Positions 7,609-17,484 of a DNA stretch of 64,000 bases are shown in pieces. Origin of the DNA: Serratia ureilytica (lineage in GTDB: Bacteria; Pseudomonadota; Gammaproteobacteria; Enterobacterales; Enterobacteriaceae); the NCBI RefSeq assembly GCF_013375155.1, contig NZ_JABXOF010000005.1:186001-250000 (forward strand), read 5' to 3'. The position numbers and the translations under genes are program-made. Each line of letters begins with the position of its first letter. The first letter of the stretch is position 1. Under the pieces are notes generated by a model. The model saw only the letters and a list, made by a program, of their open reading frames with translations. It ran no database searches and was not told where the DNA came from.

Positions 7609-9186
7609 TTACTCCCACTCGATCGTCGCCGGCGGCTTGCCGCTGATGTCGTACACCACGCGGGAGATGCCGTCCACTTCGTTGATGATGCGGTTGGACA
7701 CGCGGCCGAGGAAGTCATACGGCAGATGCGCCCAGTGCGCGGTCATGAAGTCGATGGTTTCCACCGCACGCAGGGAGACCACCCAGTCGTATTTGCGGCC
7801 GTCGCCCATCACGCCGACCGAGCGCACCGGCAGGAACACGGTGAACGCCTGGCTGACTTTGTTGTACAGATCGGCTTTGTGCAGCTCTTCGATGAAGATG
7901 GCGTCGGCGCGGCGCAGCAGATCGCAGTACTCTTTCTTCACTTCGCCCAGCACGCGCACGCCCAGACCCGGGCCCGGGAACGGGTGACGGTACAGCATGT
8001 CGTACGGCAGGCCCAGTTCCAGGCCAATTTTGCGCACTTCGTCTTTGAACAGCTCTTTCAGCGGCTCGACCAGGCCCAGCTTCATCTCTTTCGGCAGGCC
8101 GCCCACGTTGTGGTGCGACTTGATCACGTGCGCTTTGCCGGTGGCGGAAGCGGCGGATTCAATTACGTCCGGATAGATGGTGCCCTGCGCCAGCCATTTC
8201 ACCTGCTCTTGCTTGCAGGCTTCTTCGTCGAACACTTCAACGAACACGCGGCCGATGATTTTACGCTTGGCTTCCGGCTCGTCGACGCCCGCCAGCGCGG
8301 TCAGGAAGCGGTTTTCCGCCTCGACGTGCACGATGTTCAGGCCGAAGTGGTCGCCGAACATTTCCATCACCTGCTTGGCTTCGTTCAAGCGCAGCAGGCC
8401 GTTGTCGACGAACACGCAGGTCAGACGCTTGCCGATGGCGCGGTGCAGCAGCATCGCGGTCACGGAGGAGTCAACGCCGCCGGACAGGCCGAGGATCACG
8501 TGGTCTTCACCCACCTGCTCGCGGATGCGCTCAACCGCATCTTCGATGATGGTCGCCGGCGTCCACAGGGCCTCACACTGGCAGATGTCCAGTACGAAGC
8601 GCTCCAGCATGCGCTGGCCCTGACGGGTGTGGGTCACTTCCGGGTGGAACTGCACGCCGTAGAAGCGTTTTTCTTCGTTGGCCATAATGGCGAACGGGCA
8701 GGTATCGGTGCTGGCGACGGTCACGAAGTCGGACGGGATCGCGGTCACTTTGTCGCCGTGGCTCATCCACACGTCCAGCAGCGGTTTGCCGGCCGGGCTG
8801 ATGGCGTCTTCGATGTCGCGCAGCAGTGCGCTCTCGTTGACGATTTCCACCTGCGCGTAGCCGAACTCGCGTTCGTTGGAGCCCTGCACATGGCCACCCA
8901 GCTGCATCGCCATGGTCTGCATGCCGTAGCACACGCCCAGCACCGGCACGCCGGCGTTGAACACGTAGTCAGGGGCGCGCGGGCTGCCGGCTTCGGTGGT
9001 GCTTTCCGGGCCGCCGGACAGGATGATGCCGCTTGGGTTGAATTCGCGGATCTGCTCTTCGCTAACGTCCCAGGCCCACAGTTCGCAGTAAACGCCGATT
9101 TCGCGCACGCGGCGGGCGACCAGTTGGGTGTATTGCGAACCGAAGTCCAGTATGAGGATGCGATGCTTATGGATATTTTGTGTCAT
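7609..9186 (-). CDS. guaA: GMP synthase (glutamine-hydrolysing)
   Basis: The enzyme converts XMP to GMP using ATP and glutamine, the last step of guanine nucleotide synthesis. The 525-residue length is standard. A class I glutamine amidotransferase domain fills residues ~8-207, with the nucleophile Cys86 in LGVCYGMQ and the His/Glu pair in [10 protein letters not shown]. The ATP-pyrophosphatase P-loop [10 protein letters not shown] follows, and the C-terminal dimerisation domain ends [10 protein letters not shown]. It is the second gene of guaBA, about 100 bases behind guaB, and is closed by a strong terminator. The 3' end of guaA is a known integration site for genomic islands, and the accessory block begins right after it. 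Confidence 0.98.
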   Translation of the reverse strand: MTQNIHKHRILILDFGSQYTQLVARRVREIGVYCELWAWDVSEEQIREFNPSGIILSGGPESTTEAGSPRAPDYVFNAGVPVLGVCYGMQTMAMQLGGHVQGSNEREFGYAQVEIVNESALLRDIEDAISPAGKPLLDVWMSHGDKVTAIPSDFVTVASTDTCPFAIMANEEKRFYGVQFHPEVTHTRQGQRMLERFVLDICQCEALWTPATIIEDAVERIREQVGEDHVILGLSGGVDSSVTAMLLHRAIGKRLTCVFVDNGLLRLNEAKQVMEMFGDHFGLNIVHVEAENRFLTALAGVDEPEAKRKIIGRVFVEVFDEEACKQEQVKWLAQGTIYPDVIESAASATGKAHVIKSHHNVGGLPKEMKLGLVEPLKELFKDEVRKIGLELGLPYDMLYRHPFPGPGLGVRVLGEVKKEYCDLLRRADAIFIEELHKADLYNKVSQAFTVFLPVRSVGVMGDGRKYDWVVSLRAVETIDFMTAHWAHLPYDFLGRVSNRIINEVDGISRVVYDISGKPPATIEWE

Positions 9187-9289
9187 GTGAGGCGAATTCC
9201 AGCAACAAGAGAAAAAGAGCGAAAATGTATGTTTTCGGGATGGGGCTTAGCGCCCCACCCCGGCCTCTCACTCAGGAGAGGTTAAGGCA

Positions 9290-10753
9290 TCAGCCCATGC
9301 GGTAGTTCGGCGACTCTTTGGTGATGGTCACGTCGTGCACGTGGCTTTCCTGAATGCCGGCGCCGCTGATGCGCACGAACTCCGCCTTGGTGCGCAGATC
9401 GTCGATGGTGGCGCAGCCGGTCAGGCCCATGCAGGAGCGCAGGCCGCCCATCTGCTGGTGCACGATGGCTTTCAGCATGCCTTTATAGGCCACGCGGCCT
9501 TCGATACCTTCCGGCACCAGTTTGTCGGCGGCGTTATCGGTCTGGAAGTAACGGTCGGAAGAGCCTTTGGACATCGCGCCCAGCGAGCCCATGCCGCGGT
9601 AAGATTTGAACGAGCGCCCCTGATACAGCTCGATTTCGCCCGGAGATTCTTCGGTACCCGCCAGCATGGAGCCGACCATCACGCAAGAGGCGCCCGCGGC
9701 AATCGCTTTGGCGATATCGCCGGAGAAGCGGATGCCGCCGTCGGCGATAACCGGAATACCGGTGCCTTCCAGCGCTTCCACCGCGTCGGCGATGGCGGTG
9801 ATCTGCGGTACGCCTACGCCGGTCACGATGCGGGTGGTACAGATGGAGCCAGGGCCGATACCCACTTTCACCGCGCTCACGCCGGCTTCAGCCAGCGCTT
9901 TGGCGCCCGCCGCGGTCGCGACGTTGCCGCCAACGATCTGCAGATCCGGGTATTTGGCGCGGGTTTCGCGGATGCGCTGCAACACGCCTTCGGAGTGGCC
10001 GTGCGAGGAGTCGATCAGCAGAACGTCAACGCCTGCCGCCACCAGCGCATCAACGCGCTCTTCGTTGCCGGCGCCGGCGCCGACCGCCGCGCCCACGCGC
10101 AGACGGCCGTGCTCGTCTTTACAGGCGTTCGGCTTACGTTCCGCTTTCTGGAAGTCTTTAACGGTGATCATGCCCAGCAGGTGGAAGCTGTCGTCCACCA
10201 CCAGCGCTTTTTCTACGCGCTTTTCGTGCATCTTCTGCAGCACCACGTCGCGCGCTTCACCTTCTTTCACGGTGACCAGGCGATCTTTCGGCGTCATCAC
10301 CGCAGTCACCGGCTGAGTCAGATCGGTCACGAAGCGCACGTCGCGGCCGGTAATGATGCCGACCAGCTCGTTGTCTTCGGTGACGACCGGATAACCGGCG
10401 AAGCCGTTGCGCGCGGTCAGCTCTTTCACTTCCTGCAGCGTGGTGGCCGGGGTAACGGTCTGCGGGTCGGTGACTACGCCGCTTTCATGTTTTTTCACGC
10501 GGCTGACTTCTTCAGCCTGGCGCTCGATGGACATGTTTTTGTGGATGAAGCCCAGGCCGCCTTCCTGCGCCAGCGCGATGGCCAGGCCGGATTCGGTAAC
10601 GGTATCCATGGCTGCGGACAGCATAGGGATGTTCAGGCGGATGGTTTTGGTCAGTTGAGTGCCGAGCTCTGCGGTGTTAGGCAGAACCGTGGAGTGGGCT
10701 GGAACCAGGAGGACGTCGTCAAACGTCAGAGCTTCTTTAGCGATACGTAGCAT
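9290..10753 (-). CDS. guaB: IMP dehydrogenase
   Basis: The enzyme oxidises IMP to XMP with NAD+, the committed step to GMP. It is 487 residues from the ATG at 10753 ([13 protein letters not shown]), the start conserved in the family; an in-frame ATG 54 bases upstream would add a non-conserved tail and sits almost on the promoter -10, so I rejected it. It has the TIM-barrel catalytic domain interrupted by two CBS domains (about residues 95-200). The catalytic Cys is in [11 protein letters not shown] and the flap region includes [10 protein letters not shown]. It is first in the guaBA operon and divergent from xseA. Likely control by PurR and CRP is described at the separate sites. Confidence 0.98.
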   Translation of the reverse strand: MLRIAKEALTFDDVLLVPAHSTVLPNTAELGTQLTKTIRLNIPMLSAAMDTVTESGLAIALAQEGGLGFIHKNMSIERQAEEVSRVKKHESGVVTDPQTVTPATTLQEVKELTARNGFAGYPVVTEDNELVGIITGRDVRFVTDLTQPVTAVMTPKDRLVTVKEGEARDVVLQKMHEKRVEKALVVDDSFHLLGMITVKDFQKAERKPNACKDEHGRLRVGAAVGAGAGNEERVDALVAAGVDVLLIDSSHGHSEGVLQRIRETRAKYPDLQIVGGNVATAAGAKALAEAGVSAVKVGIGPGSICTTRIVTGVGVPQITAIADAVEALEGTGIPVIADGGIRFSGDIAKAIAAGASCVMVGSMLAGTEESPGEIELYQGRSFKSYRGMGSLGAMSKGSSDRYFQTDNAADKLVPEGIEGRVAYKGMLKAIVHQQMGGLRSCMGLTGCATIDDLRTKAEFVRISGAGIQESHVHDVTITKESPNYRMG

Positions 10754-10805
10754 GGGCAATATCTCACCAGGGTGGGCTGTGAAAAAGATAAAATATTGCC
10801 GCGGC

Positions 10806-10831
10806 ATTATACAGAGCGGAATCGGTTGCCT
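10806..10831 (-). promoter_or_regulatory. guaBA promoter -10 and PurR-like operator
   Basis: On the minus strand a perfect TATAAT (plus-strand 10806-10811) lies 53 bases before the guaB ATG. Immediately upstream, 10816-10831 reads GCGGAATCGGTTGCCT, which fits the PurR consensus ACGCAAACGTTTGCGT at the central AA-CG-TTGC positions. Purine repression of guaBA through an operator overlapping the promoter is established in E. coli. The assignment here rests on motif match and position. Confidence 0.55.
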
Positions 10832-10905
10832 CCAGCACTTTCTTACAAAAAGTCTTGATTACCTTTTTCAGCCATGTAGTATCGACCAATTAAGTGATTG
10901 TTTTG

Positions 10906-10927
10906 AAATTTGATCTGGGTCACATGT
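10906..10927. promoter_or_regulatory. CRP-like site between guaB and xseA
   Basis: AAATTTGATCTGGGTCACATGT matches the CRP consensus AAATGTGATCTAGATCACATTT, with TTTGA and TCACA half-sites six bases apart. It lies about 100 bases upstream of the guaB -10 and overlaps the xseA start codon. CRP control of the E. coli guaB promoter from a distant upstream site is known. Confidence 0.55.
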
Positions 10928-12300
10928 CGCTACCTGTTTCGCCTTCCATTTTTACCGTAAGCCGCCTGAATCAGACGGTTCGCCAACTGCTGGAAATGGA
11001 AATGGGGCAGATTTGGCTCTCCGCCGAGATCTCCAACCTCTCCCAGCCCGCCTCCGGCCACTGGTATTTCACCCTGAAAGACGACCGCGCCCAGGTGCGC
11101 TGCGCGATGTTCCGCAACAGCAACCGCCGCGTCACCTTCCGGCCGCAAAACGGCCAGCAGGTCTTGGTGCGCGCCAGCATCACGCTGTATGAACCGCGCG
11201 GCGACTACCAGCTGATCGCCGAGAGCATGCAGCCCGCCGGCGACGGCCTGCTGCAGCAACAGTTCGAGCAGTTGAAACAGCGCCTGAGCGCCGAAGGGCT
11301 GTTCGATCAGCAGTTCAAGCAGCCGCTGCCCGCCCCGGCCAAACGCGTCGGGGTGATCACCTCCGCCAGCGGCGCGGCGCTGCACGATATCCTGCAGGTA
11401 TTGCAGCGGCGCGATCCGTCGCTGCCGATCGTCATCTACCCCACCTCGGTGCAGGGCGCGGAAGCGCCGATGCAGATCGTGCGCGCCATCGAGACCGCCA
11501 ACCGCCGCGATGAATGCGACGTGCTGATCGTCGGCCGCGGCGGCGGTTCGCTGGAGGATCTGTGGAGCTTCAACGACGAACGCGTGGCGCGGGCGATCTT
11601 CGCCAGCCGCATTCCGATCGTCAGCGCCGTCGGCCATGAAACCGACGTCACCATCGCCGACTTCGTCGCCGACCTGCGGGCGCCGACCCCTTCCGCCGCC
11701 GCCGAACTGGTGAGCCGCAATCAGCTCGAGCTGTTGCGCCAGCTGCAGTCGCAGCAGCAGCGGCTGGAGATGGCGATGGATTACTACCTGGCGCAGCGTC
11801 AGCAGCAGTTCACCCGCATTCATCACCGTTTACAGCAGCAGCATCCGCATCTGCGCCTGGCGCGCCAGCAGACGCTGCTGTTCAAGCTGCAGCGCCGAAT
11901 GGAAGACGGCATGCAGCAGCAGCTGCGCCTGGCCGCCCGCCGCAGCGAACGCGTCCAGCAGCGGCTGGCGCAGGTGCAGCCGCAGGGCCGCATTCACCGC
12001 TACCAACAGCGCGTGCAGCAGCAGGAATACCGTCTGCAGCAGGCGATGGAGCGCCAGCTCAACGCCTACCGCCAGCGTTTCGGCGTGGCCTGCAGCCAGC
12101 TGGAGACCGTCAGCCCGCTGGCGACGCTGGCGCGCGGCTACAGCGTGACGCAAACTCCGCGCGGCGAGCTGCTGAAAACCACCAAGCAGGCGCAGGTCGG
12201 CGAACTGCTGAAAACCCGCCTGCAGGATGGCTGGGTGGAAAGCGAGGTGAAAACCATCACCGTCGCCAAAAAGCCGCGCAAGAAGCGCGCGGCCGAGTAA
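10924..12300 (+). CDS. xseA: Exodeoxyribonuclease VII large subunit
   Basis: This is the large subunit of ExoVII, a single-strand DNA exonuclease that works with XseB. The N-terminal OB-fold domain spans about residues 1-105 ([21 protein letters not shown]). The catalytic region contains the conserved [16 protein letters not shown] and [12 protein letters not shown] long Gln/Arg-rich coiled-coil follows (about 265-400) and the C-terminal part has LARGYSVT. It is 458 residues from the ATG at 10924 ([10 protein letters not shown]), the family start; an upstream TTG at 10894 is less likely. It is divergent from guaB and convergent with the GH31 gene, with only three bases between the two stop codons and no terminator hairpin. 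Confidence 0.96.
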   Translation: MSLPVSPSIFTVSRLNQTVRQLLEMEMGQIWLSAEISNLSQPASGHWYFTLKDDRAQVRCAMFRNSNRRVTFRPQNGQQVLVRASITLYEPRGDYQLIAESMQPAGDGLLQQQFEQLKQRLSAEGLFDQQFKQPLPAPAKRVGVITSASGAALHDILQVLQRRDPSLPIVIYPTSVQGAEAPMQIVRAIETANRRDECDVLIVGRGGGSLEDLWSFNDERVARAIFASRIPIVSAVGHETDVTIADFVADLRAPTPSAAAELVSRNQLELLRQLQSQQQRLEMAMDYYLAQRQQQFTRIHHRLQQQHPHLRLARQQTLLFKLQRRMEDGMQQQLRLAARRSERVQQRLAQVQPQGRIHRYQQRVQQQEYRLQQAMERQLNAYRQRFGVACSQLETVSPLATLARGYSVTQTPRGELLKTTKQAQVGELLKTRLQDGWVESEVKTITVAKKPRKKRAAE

Positions 12301-12303
12301 GCC

Positions 12304-14670
12304 CTACTCCAGCGTAAAACGCTCGCCGGGTTCACCGTTCACCCACAGCGCGCGCGTTTCGCCTTCCGGCAGGCTGAGCGTCAGCGTGCGCCAGGCCGGG
12401 CGGAAATGCCCTTCCGTCGTGATATCCAGCATGATGCGCTGATGGTCGCAGCGCATTTCCCAGCGCAGCCACAGCGCCTCGCCCTGCCGCCAGCCGTCGC
12501 TTTCGCCGTCGTCCTCAAACAGCAGCCCGCCGCTCGCCCCGCCGCCCTTGAGCGGAAACAGCCGCAGCTCGCGCCGATCGTCGGCGGCCACGTCCACATG
12601 CGCCAACCGCTGCGACAGCGGCAGCGCCGCCCCGGCGCGCACCAGCAGCGGCAGACGCTCCAACGGCGCCGCCAGCGTCACCGTCTGGCCGCCGCCAAAC
12701 CACTGGCCGCTGTAGAAGCAGTACCAGCCTTCGCCGTTATCCGGCAGATACACCGAACGGCGACGTTGCCCCGGCTCCACCACGCTGGCCACCAGCAGAT
12801 CGCGGCCAATCAGAAAATCGTCGTTTTCGCCAAAGGTGTGCGCATCCTGTTCGTGATCGAGAAAAGTCGGGCGCAGCATCGGCTCGTCGTCGGCGCAGGC
12901 CTGCCACAGCAGCGTGTAGAAATACGGCAGCAGCCGGTAACGCAGGTTGATCGCCTCGCGCACCGCCGGGGTGGCGGCCGGGTACATCCAGGGTTCGTTG
13001 ACCGTGGCGTCGTCATTCCAGGAGTGGATGGTGAAACGCGGGTGCATCACGCCGTTTTGCACCCAGCGCACCAGCAGCTCCGCGTCCGGTTTGTCACCGG
13101 AGAAGCCACCGACGTCGTGGCCGAGGTTATACAACCCGGACAGGCTCATGCCCAACCCCATGCGAATGTTGTAGCGCAGCGTCTGCCAGCTGGTGCGATT
13201 ATCGCCGCTCCAGGTCTGCACGTAGCGCTGCATGCCGGCGCAGCCGGAGCGCGAGATCAGGTACGGCCGCCGCTGCGGCGCAAAGCGCAACTGGGCCTCC
13301 ATCGAGGCGCGCATCATCAGCAGCGGCATCACCGGGCGGAGATGTTTGATGGCGATCGGCCGTCCAAAGCCGTGGCAGCGCGCTTCGCCGTCCCACACTT
13401 CGTACTCGTTGTTGTCGTTCCAGGTCGAATCGATGCCCATCTCCAGCAGCTGCTGTGTGACGCCCTGCTGCCACCATCGCACCGTCGCCGGATTGGTGAA
13501 GTCGAGGTGCGATCCTTCGTCGTCCCAGAAGCTGGAGCGTTCCGGCGCGTCGCTTTGCGAATCGCGGATAAACAGCCCCTGCGCCGCCACCTCTTGATAC
13601 TGCGGATGATCCTGCAGCAGGCACGGCTTGATGTTGGCCGCCAGCTTGAGGCCGGCGTCGTGAAACGCCTGGCTGAGCAGCCTAGGCTGCGGCACCTTGT
13701 CATAGTTCCAGTTAAACACGTAGCGTTTGTTGTTGATCGAGGTGTAGCCCGACGACAGCTGGAAAGAGTCGCAGGGGATGGCATGTTGACGGCACAGCGC
13801 AATGAACTGTTGCAGCTGCTGCTGGGCGTCCGGCGCGTCGGTGTAGTGCATGGTCGAACCGCTGTAGCCCAGGCTCCACTTCGGCCCGAAGTGGGTGCGG
13901 CCGGTCAGGCGCACGAACGCCTTGGTGACATCCAAAACCTTCGGCCCGAGGAACAGGTAGTAATCCAGATCGCCCGCTTCGGCCTGATAGCGGCGGTAGG
14001 CCGTATGGTAGTTGTCGATCTCGTTGCCCAGATCCAGCCAGCAGCTGCTCAGGTTGTCGTAGAACAGGCCGAAGCTCGCCTCCGGCCCGCGGGTGATGGT
14101 AAACGGAATGTGCTTGTACAGCGGATCGGTGCTGGCGGCGTTGTAGCCCATCGCGTCCAGGTTGCGCATCTCGAAGCGGCGGCCGGTGCGTTCCAGATCG
14201 CCGGCCTTCTCCCCCAGGCCGTAATAGCGCTCATCGGCGAAACGCCGCTGGTAATGCGCCACGCCGTCGCCGTGCGCGTTGAGCAGGTAGGCGCTGGTCG
14301 GCCGATCCGCCGCCAGCGGCCGCCACTCGCCGGCGGCATTGCAATACTCCCACGCCAGCCACAGCGGCTGATGCACCGTCACGCGCAGCAGCGGCGTGCT
14401 GACCACCAGCCGATCGCCCTCCCGGCGCAGCTGATAGCCCGGCAGGCTGAAACCAGCGACGCTGAGCCGATCGCGCCCCTCCCAGGGCACATCCTCCTGC
14501 GGCGCAATGCTCCAGGTGCGATCCAGCGCCAGCTCGCCCTCACGTTTGATCAACACGCGGAACAGACCGTCTTCCAGCACGTACAGGCAGAAACGGTGGC
14601 GTTCATCGACCAGCAGCTCGACGTGGTCGGCATGCTGCGCCGCCAGCGTCCAATTTTTCAACGTTTTCAT
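12304..14670 (-). CDS. Glycoside hydrolase family 31 protein
   Basis: This is a 788-residue cytosolic alpha-glycosidase of the GH31 clan (alpha-glucosidase, alpha-xylosidase or related). The catalytic nucleophile is Asp419 in STWNDNNEYE and the acid/base is Asp490 in TWSGDNRTSW. The N-terminal beta-sandwich, the (beta/alpha)8 barrel starting near RTHFGPKWSLGYS, and C-terminal beta domains are all present. There is no signal peptide. It follows the MFS transporter gene by 11 bases, so substrate uptake and hydrolysis are probably coupled and under the divergent LacI-type regulator. The exact sugar cannot be read from the sequence. Confidence 0.88.
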   Translation of the reverse strand: MKTLKNWTLAAQHADHVELLVDERHRFCLYVLEDGLFRVLIKREGELALDRTWSIAPQEDVPWEGRDRLSVAGFSLPGYQLRREGDRLVVSTPLLRVTVHQPLWLAWEYCNAAGEWRPLAADRPTSAYLLNAHGDGVAHYQRRFADERYYGLGEKAGDLERTGRRFEMRNLDAMGYNAASTDPLYKHIPFTITRGPEASFGLFYDNLSSCWLDLGNEIDNYHTAYRRYQAEAGDLDYYLFLGPKVLDVTKAFVRLTGRTHFGPKWSLGYSGSTMHYTDAPDAQQQLQQFIALCRQHAIPCDSFQLSSGYTSINNKRYVFNWNYDKVPQPRLLSQAFHDAGLKLAANIKPCLLQDHPQYQEVAAQGLFIRDSQSDAPERSSFWDDEGSHLDFTNPATVRWWQQGVTQQLLEMGIDSTWNDNNEYEVWDGEARCHGFGRPIAIKHLRPVMPLLMMRASMEAQLRFAPQRRPYLISRSGCAGMQRYVQTWSGDNRTSWQTLRYNIRMGLGMSLSGLYNLGHDVGGFSGDKPDAELLVRWVQNGVMHPRFTIHSWNDDATVNEPWMYPAATPAVREAINLRYRLLPYFYTLLWQACADDEPMLRPTFLDHEQDAHTFGENDDFLIGRDLLVASVVEPGQRRRSVYLPDNGEGWYCFYSGQWFGGGQTVTLAAPLERLPLLVRAGAALPLSQRLAHVDVAADDRRELRLFPLKGGGASGGLLFEDDGESDGWRQGEALWLRWEMRCDHQRIMLDITTEGHFRPAWRTLTLSLPEGETRALWVNGEPGERFTLE

Positions 14671-14681
14671 ACATATTCCAC

Positions 14682-15992
14682 TTAGCTGTGTGAAGGGGTT
14701 TTCTTACCGCCGCGCTCGGCGATCAGGGCGATCAGGAACAGGGCGCCGATCAAATCGAAGAAGCCCATCGCGATAAACAGCGGGTTGAAACCGAGGGTGT
14801 CGGATACCGCGCCGATCAGGAGCGTGAACAGGAAGCTGGCGATCCAGGCGCTGGAGCCGCGCATGCCGTTGACCGTCGCCATTTGGTTTTTATCGAACGA
14901 TTCCACCACCAGCGCGCTGAGCATGCAGGAGATCACCTGATGGCCGAATCCGCCGATCGAGATCAACGCGATCGCCACATAGGGATCTTGGGTGATCGCC
15001 ACGAACGCCAGCGACACCATCAGGAAAGCGCCGGTCACCGAGCTGGCGACCACCGAGTTGACGCGGCTGCAGCCGAACCATTTGCGGTATAGGGTGGTGA
15101 GATAGCCGCTGGCGACGCTGCCGATATCCGCCGCCAGGAACGGCAGCCAGGCGAACATCGCGATCTGCTTCAGATCCATGCCGCGTTCGGTGGCCAGGTA
15201 CAGCGGCACCCAGAAACTGAAGACCGCCCAGGCCGGCTCGGCGAGAAAGGCCGGGATGGCGATGCCATAGAATTTCTTGTTCTTGCACAGGCTGGCCAGC
15301 GAAGTGAAGAACGGCAGCTTCGGCAGCACCGGCTCGTTGTCTTCACGGATCAGATCCAGCTCTTGTTGGCTGAGGTTCGGGTGCTGCTGGGGCGAGTGGT
15401 AGAACAGCCACCACAGCACTACCCAGATCAGCGCCAGCCCGCCGGAGAACAGGAACGCGCCCTGCCAGCCGAAGGAGACGTGGGCGATGACGATGATCGG
15501 CGGCGCCAGCATGGCGCCGATGGAGAAACCGACGCCCGCCCAGCCGGCGGCGATCGGACGCTCCTTCTTCGGGAACCAGTCGGAGATCGCCTTGGCGTTG
15601 GCCGGAGTGGCCGCCGCCTCCGCGCCCCCCATGAAGAAGCGCAAAATGGCCAGTTGCAACCAGCTGCCGGCGCCGGCGTGCAGCATGCACACCACCGCCC
15701 AAATGCCCGCGCAGATCAGAAAGCCCATCTTCAGGCCGATGACGTCGATCAGCCAGCCGCAGATCGGCTGAAATACCGTATAGGCCAACTGGAACGACGC
15801 CACCACCCAGGCATATTGCTCGGTGCTCATGTTCAGGCTGGTTTTCAGTTCCGGCGCCAGAATGCCCAGCGAGTTGCGGGTAATGTAGTTGACCGTGACG
15901 CCCAGCAAGAACAGCGCCAGCATCCACCAGCGTAGCGATTTGAACTTGCGCCGGCCGCTCTGCGCGACCGTCTGATTGATCTCCACACTCAT
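14682..15992 (-). CDS. MFS transporter, anion:cation symporter (hexuronate-type) family
   Basis: This 436-residue transporter has about 12 membrane segments. It resembles the ACS family (ExuT, GudP and relatives): NYITRNSLGILAPEL in helix 1, the loop motif GWLIDVIGLKMGF, and FMGGAEAAATPANAKAISDWFPKKER in the family position. The ATG at 15992 (MSVEINQTV) has GGGGAGAG upstream; a longer frame to 16148 has no support. It is the first gene of a two-gene operon with the GH31 enzyme, divergent from a LacI-type regulator. A sugar acid or a glycoside of one is a reasonable substrate guess; it is unproven. Confidence 0.85.
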   Translation of the reverse strand: MSVEINQTVAQSGRRKFKSLRWWMLALFLLGVTVNYITRNSLGILAPELKTSLNMSTEQYAWVVASFQLAYTVFQPICGWLIDVIGLKMGFLICAGIWAVVCMLHAGAGSWLQLAILRFFMGGAEAAATPANAKAISDWFPKKERPIAAGWAGVGFSIGAMLAPPIIVIAHVSFGWQGAFLFSGGLALIWVVLWWLFYHSPQQHPNLSQQELDLIREDNEPVLPKLPFFTSLASLCKNKKFYGIAIPAFLAEPAWAVFSFWVPLYLATERGMDLKQIAMFAWLPFLAADIGSVASGYLTTLYRKWFGCSRVNSVVASSVTGAFLMVSLAFVAITQDPYVAIALISIGGFGHQVISCMLSALVVESFDKNQMATVNGMRGSSAWIASFLFTLLIGAVSDTLGFNPLFIAMGFFDLIGALFLIALIAERGGKKTPSHS

Positions 15993-16351
15993 CGGTTCTC
16001 TCCCCGCGGCCGCCCATGACAGCGACGCGCGCATTGGTAGGGTACGTTGCGCTATCAAAAGGGGACGGTGAACACAGGCCAACGCCCGCATAACAGGCCG
16101 GCAGTCCATCACAACCCCATGATTTATTTTTTGTTTTCTTCTTTGCACACCGTTAAAATTGGACTGACAAGTCGTTAAAATTGGTGTACCAATGCAGACT
16201 ACTCAGCGATCACGCACAGCGAAACGGGGTTTTTTGCAAAGATTTTCACAGGCGGGTGAAAAAATAGTCATAATGGCCGCAGGATCCAGTCAAAGTGCTG
16301 AAAAGCCGCAGTGAAAATATTCTCATGGGCGAATTTGAAGGAGATCACAAA
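15993..16351. promoter_or_regulatory. Divergent promoter region MFS-GH31 / LacI regulator
   Basis: This 359-base gap carries the control signals for both directions. A direct repeat, CGTTAAAATTGG, occurs at 16151-16162 and 16173-16184, 22 bases apart (two helical turns). The second copy runs into the interrupted palindrome TTGGTGTACCAA at 16181-16192. These look like tandem operators for the adjacent LacI-type protein. AAGGAG at 16338-16343 is the ribosome site of the regulator gene. Confidence 0.55.
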
Positions 16352-17422
16352 ATGAACGGAAAGCTGAAAATCCAGGAGATCGCCCGCCAAACCGGGCTGT
16401 CGATCAGCACCGTTTCCCGCGTGCTGGCGGGCAAGGCCAACACCAGCGCCGAAGCGCGCCGCAAGGTGCTGGAATGCGCGCAGCAAAACGGCATTCTACA
16501 GGGCATTTCCAGCGGCCGACTGATGTTGAACAATGTGATGGTGTTCGCGCCGCAGCGCGCGTTCGACGTGCGCACCGATATCTTCTACTACAAGGTCATT
16601 CAGGGCATCGCCGCCGCACTGATGCAGCACGAGGTGCGCATCCGTTACTGCGGCCTGGAAGAGCAGCACAGCGACGGCGCGCTGTTTCTGGAAAAAATGA
16701 GCGATCCGCACACCGAAGCGGCGCTGATCATCGGCATCGACGACGAACACATCCATACCCTGGCGGCCGATCTGCCCAAGCCCTGCGTGCTGATCAACTG
16801 CACCGATCGGCAGATGCGGCTGGACAGCGTCTCGCCGGATCATCAGCTGATCGGCGACTATTCCGCCAGCTATCTGTTCCAGCAGGGGCACAGCCATATT
16901 CTCAACCTGCAGTGTCTGCGCCGCCACACCATGGAGCTGCGGCTGGCGGGCATCCGGCAGGCCTACGCGCGGCATCATCTGCCGTTCGACGACGGCCGCC
17001 ATCTGGTGACCACTTCCGGCTTCGGCAGCGAAGAGGCCGAACAGGCGCTGAGCACCTACCTGAACCGCGCCCCGCTGCCGACGGCGATCCTGGCCGGCGG
17101 CGACTACATGGCGGTCGGGGCGGTCAAGGCGCTCAACAAGCTGGGGCTGAGCGTACCGGGCGACGTATCGGTGATGAGCACCGATGGCTTCAACCTGGCG
17201 GAAATACACGACGTGCCGCTGACCTCGGTACAGGTGCCGCGCGATGAGCTGGGCTACGAGGCGATCCAGCTGCTGCAGCGGCGCATGCTGCGCGCCGACG
17301 CGCCGCCGTGCAACCTGCTGCTACATGGCCGGTTGGCGGTACGCGCCTCGGTGCGGCGCATAAGTCCCCACAAGACCACCCCGGCGGTGAGCACGCATAA
17401 CCACAGGCTTTATGACGAGTAG
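16352..17422 (+). CDS. LacI-family transcriptional regulator
   Basis: This 356-residue repressor-type protein has an N-terminal LacI helix-turn-helix (KIQEIARQTGLSISTVSRVL, then a hinge segment) and a periplasmic-binding-protein-like effector domain (AILAGGDYMAVGAVKALNKL, VPGDVSVMSTDGF). The ATG at 16352 is chosen because AAGGAG lies eight bases upstream and the HTH begins directly after it; the open frame extends 57 bases further without support. Its position opposite the MFS-GH31 operon, with repeated operator-like sequences in between, suggests that operon is its target and that the sugar is its inducer. Confidence 0.9.
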   Translation: MNGKLKIQEIARQTGLSISTVSRVLAGKANTSAEARRKVLECAQQNGILQGISSGRLMLNNVMVFAPQRAFDVRTDIFYYKVIQGIAAALMQHEVRIRYCGLEEQHSDGALFLEKMSDPHTEAALIIGIDDEHIHTLAADLPKPCVLINCTDRQMRLDSVSPDHQLIGDYSASYLFQQGHSHILNLQCLRRHTMELRLAGIRQAYARHHLPFDDGRHLVTTSGFGSEEAEQALSTYLNRAPLPTAILAGGDYMAVGAVKALNKLGLSVPGDVSVMSTDGFNLAEIHDVPLTSVQVPRDELGYEAIQLLQRRMLRADAPPCNLLLHGRLAVRASVRRISPHKTTPAVSTHNHRLYDE

Positions 17423-17484
17423 ACTACACTTAGGCTCAGTGCATTCATTCGATGAGGTAAATTTTTTGCCTAAGGAGAGCCACT

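Noticed and set aside
7726-9285. 519-codon open frame opposite guaA
   Set aside because: His/Val/Ala-rich shadow of the guaA reading frame in GC-rich DNA; the guaA protein is unmistakable.
10754-10807. Upstream ATG for guaB adding 18 residues
   Set aside because: It sits almost on the TATAAT promoter element and the extra residues are not part of the IMP dehydrogenase family start.
12406-14685. 759-codon open frame opposite the GH31 gene
   Set aside because: Composition is that of a shadow frame, while the opposite strand has complete GH31 catalytic motifs.
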